Source: Ailanthus altissimus (Eukaryota; Streptophyta; Magnoliopsida; Sapindales; Simaroubaceae). Taken from it: a stretch of DNA of 64,000 nucleotides. Location: the NCBI GenBank assembly GCA_946807835.1, contig CAMPEX010000001.1:3735001-3799000 (forward strand). Direction: 5' to 3'. Under the pieces are notes generated by a model. The model had not been told where the DNA came from. It did no database searches and was given only the letters and a program-made list of their open reading frames with translations. Numbering within the stretch: the first letter of the stretch is position 1; each line of letters begins with the position of its first letter. This document shows, one piece after another, positions 1 through 9,703 of the stretch. The translations under genes and the position numbers were made by a program.

Positions 1-634
1 TTAATATTTAACTCCCTTAGTTTTTTATATAGATGTCGAATTGCTCTTGATTGCGTTACCTAAAAAACTTTTGATGCCGAAGAACGCTTCGAATCTCTCT
101 TTATAGCTGCTTCAATTAAGCTCCAATCGCTCTTTAAGACTTGTGTTGTGTGTTCTTGATGTTCTTGGATGATCTCTAAAGGTTGGAGACGAGTGACCTT
201 TTATAAAGATTGATTTGAGCTTAAAAATCTCAATTCTTATTGAATTAGGAATCGCACTACCGTTGGGGCGCTATGTTGCTGTCGCTGGGGCGCTGCGTTT
301 AAAAGGCCTCACCGCTGGAGCGGTGAGGTGATGGGGCTAGAGCGTTGGGCTGTCGCTAGTGCGATGACGAGCTAACGATAGGGCAACGATATGTGACTTA
401 AACAGGTCGTTTTTTCTATTTTCTTATTTTGATCACTGTTTTAACGCTGGGGCAAAAATCCTTATAACATTGGGGCGACAAGTCCATATTTTGAAAAGTT
501 TACATTTTAGTCCCTGTTTTTGCTCAAGTCCCTATTAATAACAATAATGCACATAAATAGCCATTTATTCTCATAAAATAATAAAATATCAAAATAAAAA
601 TATAAAATAATATATGACAAATATGCCCTTATTA
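1..634 (-). mobile_element. Family-A LTR, cut by window start (copy A1)
   Basis: This is the 5' part of a long terminal repeat on the minus strand. Read on the minus strand it matches the copy at 7303-8757: it starts TAATAAGGGC (a mutated TGATAAGGGC), has GC-rich iterons, then a TATA-like box, then a leader with AAGAGC and GCTTAATTGAAGC motifs. The plus-strand left part runs off the window, so neither its TSD nor its 3' conserved block can be seen. No gag or pol sequence is attached on the right, where MULE coding sequence starts directly, so it behaves like a solo LTR. Confidence 0.8.
251..475 (-). promoter_or_regulatory. GC-rich iterons upstream of TATA in LTR A1
   Basis: There are several copies of a GGGGCGCT/AGCGCCCC-like core, including CGCTGGGGCGCTG and the hairpin CTCACCGCTGGAGCGGTGAG. 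They lie about 40 bp upstream (minus-strand sense) of a TATA-like CTTTATAAAAGG at about 198-212. The same arrangement is seen in four other family-A LTRs here. A role as a U3 promoter element is inferred from position. Confidence 0.6.
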
Positions 635-639
635 ATGAC

Positions 640-2015
640 TAATGAACAACTTCAAAATTTAGCATGTTGTAAATTTAGAGTTAATTATGATAAGTATAAT
701 GTCTCTATGAATTTTTTGGTGTCTACAATGGGAATGAGTGTTATACCATTAATAATTCAAAGTGTTCAAATAATACAGTTTTTATTTAGAGTTAATAGTA
801 GAGGTCTTATATCATTATGTATTAATGCGGATCTCAAACCACTTAATTCTGATGAGATTCCGTAAGTTCTTGTGGAGACCAAACAACCTTCTTATAATCA
901 CTGTATTTCTACAAGTCGTAGTAACTATGTTAGTAGTGCAGCCTCAACATTACCATTAGTGGATATCCTAACTAACACATTATGCAACTACAACTTTTTC
1001 TCACTGAGATACAATGATGACCCACATCATGCTTATTACGATAGCCAGATAGATTAGTCTGAGGATGCTCATAATGGAAGTAATGTTGATGAAAATAGAG
1101 GTAATGTCGATGATGATGAAAACTACTTTTCAAATGACCATTGAGATAGTTTAAATGATATAAAAGATGAAGGTGAAGGCCACTTGTTAGATTATCAAAG
1201 AGAAGAACTTCATGATTTATGTCCAACACCAGTAGTTGAACATGACAATATTGTTCAACCACATATCCATATTTTAGTTTATCCCTCTGATACTACCTTT
1301 TGACTTTAATCGATCAAATAGAGTATCGTGCTCAGAAATTAGGGAAGTAGTGCTTGGAAAGTTGTTTTCTAACAAGAAAGCAATATACGATGCTATCACT
1401 ATACATACATTGAACGATCATTGGAGTTTCAAAGTATTCAGGTCTATGAAAAATCAGTTTAAGGCAAAATGTAATGATGAGGGGTGTATATGGCGAGTTT
1501 GTACCATGTACACAGTTGTTCAAAATATTTCATCGTTGGACCGATTATGTGATGTTCGTCATCAAGTAAAAAGTTGAATAATTACTCAACTGATCAAGAA
1601 TAAATTTGTAGATGTTAATAAACTTTATAGACTAAAGGATATCGTGGCCAATGTACGGGAGGAATATGGGGGGAAAACATATAGTTGTAAGAAATTTGAC
1701 TTTTGCCAACTGCCATGCGTTCGTATAATGGTCATGTGCAGATATGTCAGGTTACAATATATTAGTCTTTGTTCATACTATTACACGATTGAGATTTTAT
1801 TGACTATATATAGCAATTCAATAAATTCTATTAACCATCTGTCAAGTTAGATTGTTTTAGACGAGGTGCAAAATGTATAGATATAGCCGCTAGTTGCACG
1901 TAGACAATCGGGAAGGCGTAGAGAAAAACGTATACCGTTCCTATGGGAAGAGCCTTCAAAGACTACGTGTAGTAGGTGCAAGCAGTATGAACACAACTAA
2001 CAAACATGTAAACAT
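640..2015 (+). pseudogene. Mutator-like (MULE) transposase relic, catalytic core deleted
   Basis: This is the remains of a MuDR-type transposase. An N-terminal segment (about 640-870) is followed by an acidic linker (about 1060-1270) typical of plant MULE proteins. Next comes a MuDR DNA-binding domain at about 1320-1560 (GKLFSNKKAIYDAI, then CNDEGCIWRV) that ends in REEYGG near 1668. Right after it comes a SWIM zinc finger (YSCKKFDFCQLPC, about 1677-1715) followed by a YYTIE motif. A C-terminal CX2CX4HX4C knuckle (CSRCKQYEHN, stop, QTC) lies at about 1962-2006. The DDE catalytic domain that normally separates the MuDR and SWIM parts is missing, and there are several stops and frameshifts. It is bounded on the left by LTR A1 and on the right by the copia 5' LTR at 2016. 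It may belong to the same MULE as the Ulp1 relic at 15-17 kb. Confidence 0.75.
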
Positions 2016-3550
2016 TGTTGGAGTTTGTGCTCAAGCACCATTCTAATTTTATATAAATCTTATTTATATTTATACAATATGAATTTTTATAAATTGTTAT
2101 TTTATTATATGGTATTAGTCTTATTCTTTTTATACAGTTTACATCAATACTAAGAGTTAGTATTTCTAAGAGTTAGAACCTAGTATGAATTATAGCAAAG
2201 GCCCGAGAATATTTATTATAGTCATATAGTTGCAAGTAATTGCAAATAGTATTAAAAAATGTCATTATATAGTATATTCTCCAAATTGGTTTCTAGTCAT
2301 AGGTTTAACAATATGGGTCGATTATTAAACTGGAAATACTAGTGTATATTTATATATGAAATGATCAGACAGTTAATCTTAACAAACTGTGAGCTTAGTG
2401 GAAGCTCATACAGGTATGCAGGTGTTAAGTAGGGACTTGACACTGAACGGACTCATGAAGACATCTAATAGACATTCCACAAAGTCGTTAATAAATGGAC
2501 TTCTAAGGTTGAGTAGTATTTGTGGTCTTTTGACTTGAGCGCCACGGTGGGCTTGTGAATGATTCACCATACTTAGATTCCATACATGTCAGAAACTTTT
2601 TATAGACTGACCTCTGGGTGTCATTGGATATAGTTCGATGCTCATAGAGTCTGGTGTGCATAGATATAGAATTTGTTAGCTTATATGGTTAGGCCATATA
2701 TCCTGATACTTCGAGATTGTACTTCAGAAAGTTTTTTGGCCAAAAGTATTTAACCGAAAAATGTTTCCATAAGGTAAAACATTATTTGCAAATGAGTTTG
2801 CAAATATTGTTTATTGAAATACAAATTTGACGATAAATTTAAGGTTGAGCGGATAGAGACTTAACAATATATCTATGTCTCTACTCTTCTAGGATATAGG
2901 TGACAAAAGTATTATACGAATATGGTTAACCTCAACTTGTATGATTTACACGTCATTTTATTATATACGTAACATGTGTGTAGGGATATGTTCATGTACA
3001 TATGGAAAAGTTTCATAAGATAAATGGAACGAATGTAAACCTAAGGAGTCTCATAACATGAAGTGTACTCGTTGAGTACTAGGGTAGTATATAGAGTCAA
3101 AAAGTTTGATCCGAAAAAATAAATTTCGAATAAGTAGGTTTCGGTGTTAACACATTTTGGGAAGTACACGTGTCAAGTAGGAGTCATGTTGATGTTTAAT
3201 ATTTAAACATGTTGATATTTAAAAATTGAATAGATGATGTATTACAGTTTTAATATGATGATGTTTGATAATTAAATATATTGATGTTTAAAATTTGAAC
3301 ATATTAATATTTAAAATTAGAACATGGTGATGTTTGATTTTTTTTTAAAAAAAATATTGTTCATATAAATGCCGCAGTGTTCAAGCAGTATACCACACAT
3401 TGAAATAGAATGCCACAGCGTTGAAGCAGAATGCTACAACATTAATAGCATTAACTAGTTTTTATTTTAATGCATCTAATTTTTATATAATGCAATTATA
3501 TATTATTTTATAAACTAAAATTATTTGTTTTACGTTGTTAACCACAATGG
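2016..3550 (+). mobile_element. 5' LTR of degraded Ty1/copia element (family-B-like)
   Basis: It starts TGTTGGAGTTTGTGCTC. It shares an extended, diverged alignment with the solo LTRs of family B, for example the block with CTCATGAAG, GTTGAGTAGTAT, TGGTGAATCATTC-like and CTGGGTGTC. It is much closer to 13196-13760, the remnant 3' LTR of the same element. After about 3190 it departs from that copy and contains AT-rich ATGTTGATGTTTAA-type repeats and AATGCCACAGCGTTGAAGC repeats (3370-3440). The right edge is uncertain: a weak end-of-LTR candidate is TTAACCACA near 3550, and no convincing tRNA primer site follows. Confidence 0.6.
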
Positions 3551-4330
3551 AAGCTCTATTGATGAGAGTTAGTTGTGTTTACGTAAAAACAAATAAATGG
3601 TTAAGAAATTCATTCTCAAGAGATGCGGATGTGTATAAAATCTCTCTTAATTAGATTGTAATGTATTTCAAAAATATACATAGTCCGCCTTGTCAATACG
3701 GTGCTAGACAAATCACCTCAATTATTCTCAATATCATTAAAGTGTGAGAAATTGATCGGAGTGATTTAAACTATACCGGTTAAACATGAGATAAGACAAA
3801 TATAAGTGAATGTATTGCCCAATACCGCTAAAGTGTGAGGGTAGTATCAATAACTTATATTTGATGATTGACAAGTTAATATGGAACACCCTTATCCAAT
3901 ATTGCTAAAATGTAAGGATAAGGTGTGTTTATGTCCAATGATAAGAGTTATATGAGATATAGTTGACAAGAGTTGTTTATCTTTTGGGGTTACAAATATC
4001 AATATCACTAAAGTGTAAGGATAAGATGTGTTTAGGACCAATGATAAGAGTTGCATGAGATGTAATTGACAAGAATTGTTTACCTTTTGGGTTTACAAAA
4101 ATCAATATTGCTAAAGTGTGAGGTTTGAGTAAACTTGAATTGGGTTTACTTTCCACTGTAAAGTTTAAAGAGTTAAACTTTCGTTTTCCCGTTTGAGAGA
4201 TAAAGGAAAAATGTAAAATAGTGGAAGGGCGTCCTTAGATTTAAAACTAATAATTTGTTATATCCATGATCTAAAATGTTTTAATGATTTGAAATGTTTC
4301 ACTAACATCTTTTCTTTATCTTTTGAAGAT
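3551..4330 (+). other. Untranslated leader of the copia element
   Basis: This is about 0.8 kb between the putative LTR edge and the first gag codon. It holds three or four degenerate copies of a phrase like CAATATCGCTAAAGTGTGAGG (about 3727, 3820, 3898, 4000, 4102), spaced 80-100 bp apart, so it is itself a loose tandem repeat. I found no ORF of substance. Confidence 0.5.
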
Positions 4331-5170
4331 AAAATGACTTTGAGCAACCCTTTGGTATGCATACTAGATACATACCAACTAAAAGGCACTGAAACTTATT
4401 CTGATTAGCTAATGAATCTCAAAATTATTCTGGATTCAAAAAAACTTGGATATATGATTGATAAAAAAATGCCCAGAGGTGTTTCTATTAATTCAACTTC
4501 AAAAGAGGTTGTAACTTATTAGAAATTGATTGATGATGATTTGAAAGTCAAATCATATATCCTAGCCTTGATGTCTACTGAACTTCAAAGGGAGCATGTG
4601 CACATGGATTGTGCAAGTAGTATTATGCTTCATCTGAATGAGTTATTTGGTAACAGACCATAGGTTGAGATTTATTGAGTCACCAATACACTTTTTCAGG
4701 CTAGACTTGCAGAGGGTAGTCTAGTTAGTCCTCATATGCTTAAGATGATTTCTAGCATTGAGAGGCTAGAGACGATGGATATATCTCTAAACAATGCATT
4801 GGGGAATAATTTGATTCTCTAATCTCTATTGAGGTTATTTGCATAATTCATCATAAACTTCAACATGCAAGGGTTGACTCCTACATATGCTGATCTTCAC
4901 AATATGTTAAAGACATGAGGACGTGAATAAAGCAGGTTTGGCCCTCTACATTCAAGGTGTTTCATCTTCTATCTCAAAGGCTTTAAAGAAGTCTAAGGGG
5001 AAGAAAAAGGTGGAAAAAAATACTAGTTGTAAGTCCTTGGAGACATATCATATCCAAGTCACAAGACAAGAAAAAATGCAAAGGAAAATGTTTCCATTAT
5101 AGTGATGTTGGACATTGGAAGTGATATTGTCATAAATACCTTGCCACTGTCAAGAAAAACCCCACAAGTA
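4331..5170 (+). pseudogene. Ty1/copia gag relic
   Basis: The reading begins MTLSNPLVCILDTYQLKG, a typical N-terminus of plant copia Gag (NPL..IL....L.G). It continues through the UBN2-like capsid core (HLNELFGNRP, then ETMDISLNNALGNNLIL). A CCHC knuckle, CFHYSDVGHWK-stop-YCH, lies at about 5074-5125 and would bind genomic RNA in the particle. Stops occur in place of Trp or Gln (for example YSD-stop at 4408) and there are frameshifts around 4920-5080. It is followed directly by the protease and integrase part, as expected for a single copia polyprotein. Confidence 0.8.
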
Positions 5171-5199
5171 TATGTTTACCTATTATTGACATTTTATTA

Positions 5200-6577
5200 T
5201 CATTTAATACTAGCACTAGTTGGATATTAGATATCGCATGTCCTTTTCACATCTGTAATATGTTGTAGTGATTAAAGGAAGCTAGATAGCTGCAGTGTGG
5301 AGAAGTATAGTTTCATGTTGGAAATAGAGATTTTCTCGAGGTTAAAGCTGTTAGGACTTTTGAATTACTTCTCCCTTCAGGTTGTTGTATTTTTTTGTAT
5401 AATTGTTATTTTGTACCAAACATTAATAGGCAGATTATATCCCTTTCTTTACTAGATAGGGATGGTTATCATGTATTTATAAGGAACTGTTCCTTAAGTT
5501 TGTATGATAAAAATAATATTTTGCTAGCTAATTGTTAATTGATAAATTGCCATTACATTTTAGATACAATTGAAAATGTTTTTAATGTATAGGTAAATAA
5601 TTAAAGAAAAAAATTAGAAACTTTTAATAATACAGAATTGTGGCACATGCGATTAGGTCATATAGGTGAGAGATGCCTAACCCTTCTGGTTAAGGATAGT
5701 TAAATACCTGATCCTTTCATAAAATCTTATCCAGTTTGTAAATCTTGTATCTAAGGAAAAATGACTAAATTCCCATTTACTAGTGTAGGACATCGTGCCA
5801 ATGATTTGTTGGAACTAATACATAGTGATGTATATGGTCTGATGAATCACACTGCCACTGCCATTGGTGGATTTTGATACTTCATAACCTTTATCAATGA
5901 TTCATCACGATGCGAATATGTGCTTTTAATGAAATACAAGTCAGAAACTTTTGAAATATTCAAAGTTTCAACTTGAAGTAGAGAAACAAATCGAAAAATT
6001 CATTAAATGCCTACAATTAGATAGAGGCAGTGAATACATAAGCTGTGAATTCACTGATTATTTGAAAGAGAATAAGATTCTCACTTAATATAGTCTTTTA
6101 GGTACTCCTCAACACAATGGTGTTTTAGAGAGTAGGAATCGGACTTTATTAGATATGGTTCAATCAATGTTGAGCTTTACTAATCTTCTTGAATATCTTT
6201 AAGGCTATACTCTACAGACTGCTGCTCATTTATAGAACAGAGTTTCATCAAAACTCGTTCCTACCACTCCATATGCAATATGGTCTGGGAGGAAACCAAA
6301 TCTTAAATATGTTAAGATTTAGGGCCGCCCTACTTATGTAAATATTATACAATGAGACAAAATTGCACCCAAAGGGTATAAGTACAAGTTTATTGGATAT
6401 CCCAAGCACTTTATGGGATATCAGTTCTATGATCTCGAGGAACAAAATATGTTTATTGCTTGTTATGCTACTTTCCTAGAAACCTAATTTATGATAGATC
6501 TTGGAGATTGTAGAAATGTTTTTCTTGATGAAATTAATGAACAACTCAATGAACCGAAGATGGATTCTCTAGTTTAA
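5200..6577 (+). pseudogene. Ty1/copia protease and integrase relic
   Basis: The protease active site appears as TSWILDIACPFHICN at about 5215-5260, where the usual D-T/S-G has decayed to DIA. The integrase zinc domain starts with LWHMRLGHIGERCL (5640-5680) and ends CKSCI. The core shows LIHSDVYG (about 5815), LDRGSEYISCEF (about 6020) and GTPQHNGVLESRNR (about 6100-6140), giving the D, D and E positions. A C-terminal GYKYKFIGYPKHFMGYQFYD segment follows at about 6378-6440. There are multiple TAG/TAA/TGA stops and no intact frame. The domain order PR-IN-RT is the diagnostic of Ty1/copia. Confidence 0.85.
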
Positions 6578-7302
6578 TTGAGTAAGATACCTTTGACACA
6601 CCCTCCTCGTAAGTCGAAAAGGATCTTGAGGCCACCTATAAGATATGAAATGATATCTAAAGGTGTCTTTGATATTTTCTTAGTTGAAGAAAATGATCCT
6701 TTGACTTACAGAGAGGTGATGTTAGACATCAATTCGGGTAAATGGTTAGATACCATGAAATCCGAGATTAATTCTATGCATGACAACCAAGTCTGAGACT
6801 TGGTTTAGTTTACTGAATAAATTGTTCCTATTAGTTGTAAATGAATTTACAAGTAGAAGCGTAGGCCCATTAAAAAGGTAAAGACCTACAAAGCATAACT
6901 AGTAGCAAAAGGTTATACTAAAAAATCTAGAATAGATTATGAGAAGATATTTTCACCAGTAGCCATGCTAAAATCAATTAGGATATTATTGGCTATTGCT
7001 GTATATTGTAATTATGAAATCTGGTAAATTGATGTAAAGACGAGTTTGTTGAATGAATAGCTCGAGGAAGAGATATACATAGAATAGCCTGCAGGTTTTA
7101 CATCCAACGAGAATTCTAATCTAGTGTACAAATTAAAAAGGTCCATTTATGGGCTTAAGCAAGCCTTCCGAAGCTGGAATTTTCGTTTTGATGAAGTATT
7201 CAGAGAATCTAGTTTTATAAAAAATGAAGAGGAAGCATGTGTGTATAAAAAAGTCAATGGGAGCATGATTGTCTTTTTAATCCCTTATGTGGATGATATA
7301 CT
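6578..7302 (+). pseudogene. Ty1/copia reverse transcriptase, 5' half
   Basis: This runs from the SKRILRPPIRYE linker through LVAKGYTKKSRIDYEKIFSP, FTSNENSNLVYKLKRSIYGL and KQAFRSWNFRFDEVF to the catalytic box YVDDIL at 7286-7302. Four or more stops interrupt it. The frame ends exactly at the ATACT target site of the LTR inserted at 7303 and resumes at 8763 as ILIIENDIGMLQ. Confidence 0.9.
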
Positions 7303-8757
7303 TGATAAGGGCAAAATTGTTATATATTTTCTCATGTTTTTATTATTGATATTTTATAATTTTATGAGAATAGATGGCTATTTATGTGCATTATTGTTAT
7401 TTATAGGGACTTGAACGAAATTTAAAGAAAGAACGCAAAAGGAGCGAAAACAGGGACTAAAATGCAAAGTTTTCAAAATATGAGTCCAGCGCCCCCGCGC
7501 CATAAATATTGTCGCCCCAGTGCTAGAATAGTGATCAAAATAAGAAATACGATCTGTTCAAGTCGCGTCTAGCGCCCCAGCGCCATACAGTCACCGCCCC
7601 AGCGACGATACATCGCCCCAGCGCTATCAACATACCGCGCCAGCGGTAAAGCCGTTTTCATGTAGCGCCCCAGCGCTAAGATCACACCGCTCCAGCGGTA
7701 ACAGCTTTTTCACACGTCGCCCCAGCGACAACTTCATAGTGCGCCAGCGGTAGTGCGAGTCCTAGTCCGACGAGAATTGAGATTTTCAAGCTCATATCAA
7801 TCCCTATATAAAGCCACTCGTTCCCAGCCTTCAAGAACCAATCCAAGATGACCCAAGAGCACCAAGAATACATAGCACAAGTCTTGAAGAGCAATAAGAG
7901 CTTAATTGAAGCAACTTTAGAGAGAGATACAAGACGTTCTTCGGCATCAAGAGTTCCTAGGCAGCGATTTATAATAATTGTATCATGATTTATAATTATT
8001 TTTACTGCTGTTCTCTTGTAGCCATGAGCTAACTTATTTTCTAGGGTTAATATTTGAACTCAATATGTGCGCTTAAATTGCCATATCTTTTAGTATTTAA
8101 TAAACTCAGTCATTTATTATTTAAATTACTTGTATTTAATGCTTCAATATATCTGACCAATATATGGTGAATGAATTGGTAATATTATTGATAAACTCGG
8201 AAGAGGAATCATAATATTTAGACCTAGGTAATTTGATGTATGATTGTAGAGTAACATTCAATGTTGCATATGCAAGTTTCAATTTAGGATAGGAATATAC
8301 CTAATTGGCATGTATGATCAATAAGACCTAATCTTAATGAATCTTAATTTATTACAAGTACTATAGGAATATAGGTATTTGATAAACTAAGATATACTTG
8401 CATGACCTTGGAAGAGGCTTGTGAATACATTAGTGTCTTGATCAATAATAAAGACTAAGTGAGTTAAATATTAGAGGATTAATCATTAAAAAGCATATTG
8501 AGGGATAATATTATCCTAGGTTTTCTCTACGTTGCTATCTTTAAATCTCATTGCATTGTGTTTTGCTTTTATATTTTCTACATTCATTCTTGGATTTTTA
8601 TTTTTCTGAATAATTATTAGGAAGACGTAATTTTAGTAATTGGTTAATAAGAAGAAATTATCCCTGTGGGTTCGACATCCGACTAATTAGTCTCTTTATT
8701 ACTTGCATACGATAGTGTATACTTGCACTTAATTTATGATATAGAAATATCGCATCA
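7303..8757 (+). mobile_element. Solo LTR, family A (copy A2), TSD ATACT
   Basis: It is 1455 bp, begins TGATAAGGGC and ends CGCATCA. It is flanked by identical 5-bp repeats ATACT at 7298-7302 and 8758-8762. It sits inside the YVDDIL codons of the copia RT, and removing it plus one TSD restores the frame. It contains U3 iterons (7491-7756), a TATATAAA box (7805-7812), and the conserved 3' block CCCTGTGGGTTCGAC...TATTACTTGC...TACTTGCAC at about 8663-8730. No gag or pol is inside. The layout resembles LTRs of Ty3/gypsy Tat/Athila-type elements, but that link is an inference. Confidence 0.93.
7491..7756 (+). promoter_or_regulatory. GCGCCCCAGCGC iterons plus TATA box in LTR A2
   Basis: About nine or ten copies of a CGCCCCAGCG(C/A) core occur in 265 bp, some inverted to form CCGCTCCAGCGG-type palindromes. 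They end about 50 bp before TATATAAA at 7805-7812. The surrounding sequence is strongly AT-rich, so this is a sharp GC island. A promoter role is inferred from position and recurrence. Confidence 0.65.
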
Positions 8758-8762
8758 ATACT

Positions 8763-9703
8763 CATTATCGAAAATGATATTGGTATGTTACAATTAATCA
8801 AAAGTTATTTGAGTAAGAACTTCTCCATGAAGGATTTATAAGAGGCTTCCTATATACTAGAAATAAAGCTTTATATAGATAAAGCTAAAAGGATGATCGG
8901 ACTCTCTCAATCTTCGTACATAAATAATATTTTAGAAATATATAACTTTAGTAACTGTAAGATAGTTAATGTACCTTTCAGACATAGCATTCATCTTTCT
9001 AAAAAGATATGTCCACAAAAGGAAGATGAAAGAGTTAGAATGTCTAGCATACCTTATGCATCAACTATGGAAGGCATAATGTACGCCAATGTACAAGATC
9101 TGACATCAGTATGGTTGTAAGTGTTATCAACCGGTATCAGTCTGATCCAAGAAATAACCATTGAATGGTCGTGAAACTTATTCTGAAATACCTTAAAAGC
9201 ACAAAGAATATATTCCTGATTTATGGAAAGAATAACTTATATGTGAGAGGATACATTGATTCAGACTTCCAGTCTAATCTAATTGATTGAAAGTCTATAT
9301 CTAGTTTTGTATTTCTTCTTAATTGTGCCACTATTAGTTAGAAAAGCGAAAAATAAAGATCTATAGCTGATTCAACCACAAAAGTAGAATATATTGAGGC
9401 TTCAGAAGCTGCAATAGAAACAGTGTGGATATGCAAATTTATCACAAAGTTGGGAGTTGTCCAAAGTATAATGGACCCTATCCTCTTATACTGTGATAAC
9501 AATGGAGCAGTTGTCTAAGCTAAAGAGCCCAAGGCACACCAAAAATCTAGGCATCTGGAATGAAAATACCATATAATTAGAGAGATCTTGGCCATAAGGG
9601 ATGTAATAGTTTCTAGAGTAGATTCTAGTGACAATATAGCGGACCCACTTACTAAGGCCTTAACTCTTAAAATTTTTTTAAAACATTTAAAGTCAATAGG
9701 TGT
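8763..9703 (+). pseudogene. Ty1/copia reverse transcriptase 3' half and RNase H
   Basis: This resumes the RT after the A2 insertion: YLSKNFSMKDL, then GLSQSSYINNILEIYNFSNC and IPYASTMEGIMYA (about 8893-9090). The RNase H domain follows in other frames, with the ADSTTKAEYIEASEA region (about 9365-9410), then LLYCDNNGAV (about 9483) and NIADPLTKAL (about 9635-9662), all interrupted by stops. It ends at KSIGV, where LTR A3 is inserted at 9704. The usual last residues of pol, the polypurine tract and the start of the 3' LTR are missing here. Confidence 0.85.

Noticed and set aside
7491..7756. GC iterons as a CRISPR-like array
   Set aside because: Units are short, palindromic and irregularly spaced without uniform spacers, and lie in a plant LTR with a TATA box and TSD.
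8660..8685. tRNA-like B box (GGGTTCGACATCC) suggesting a SINE or tRNA
   Set aside because: The match has an extra base and there is no A box at the right distance. The phrase is part of the conserved LTR block found in all family-A copies.
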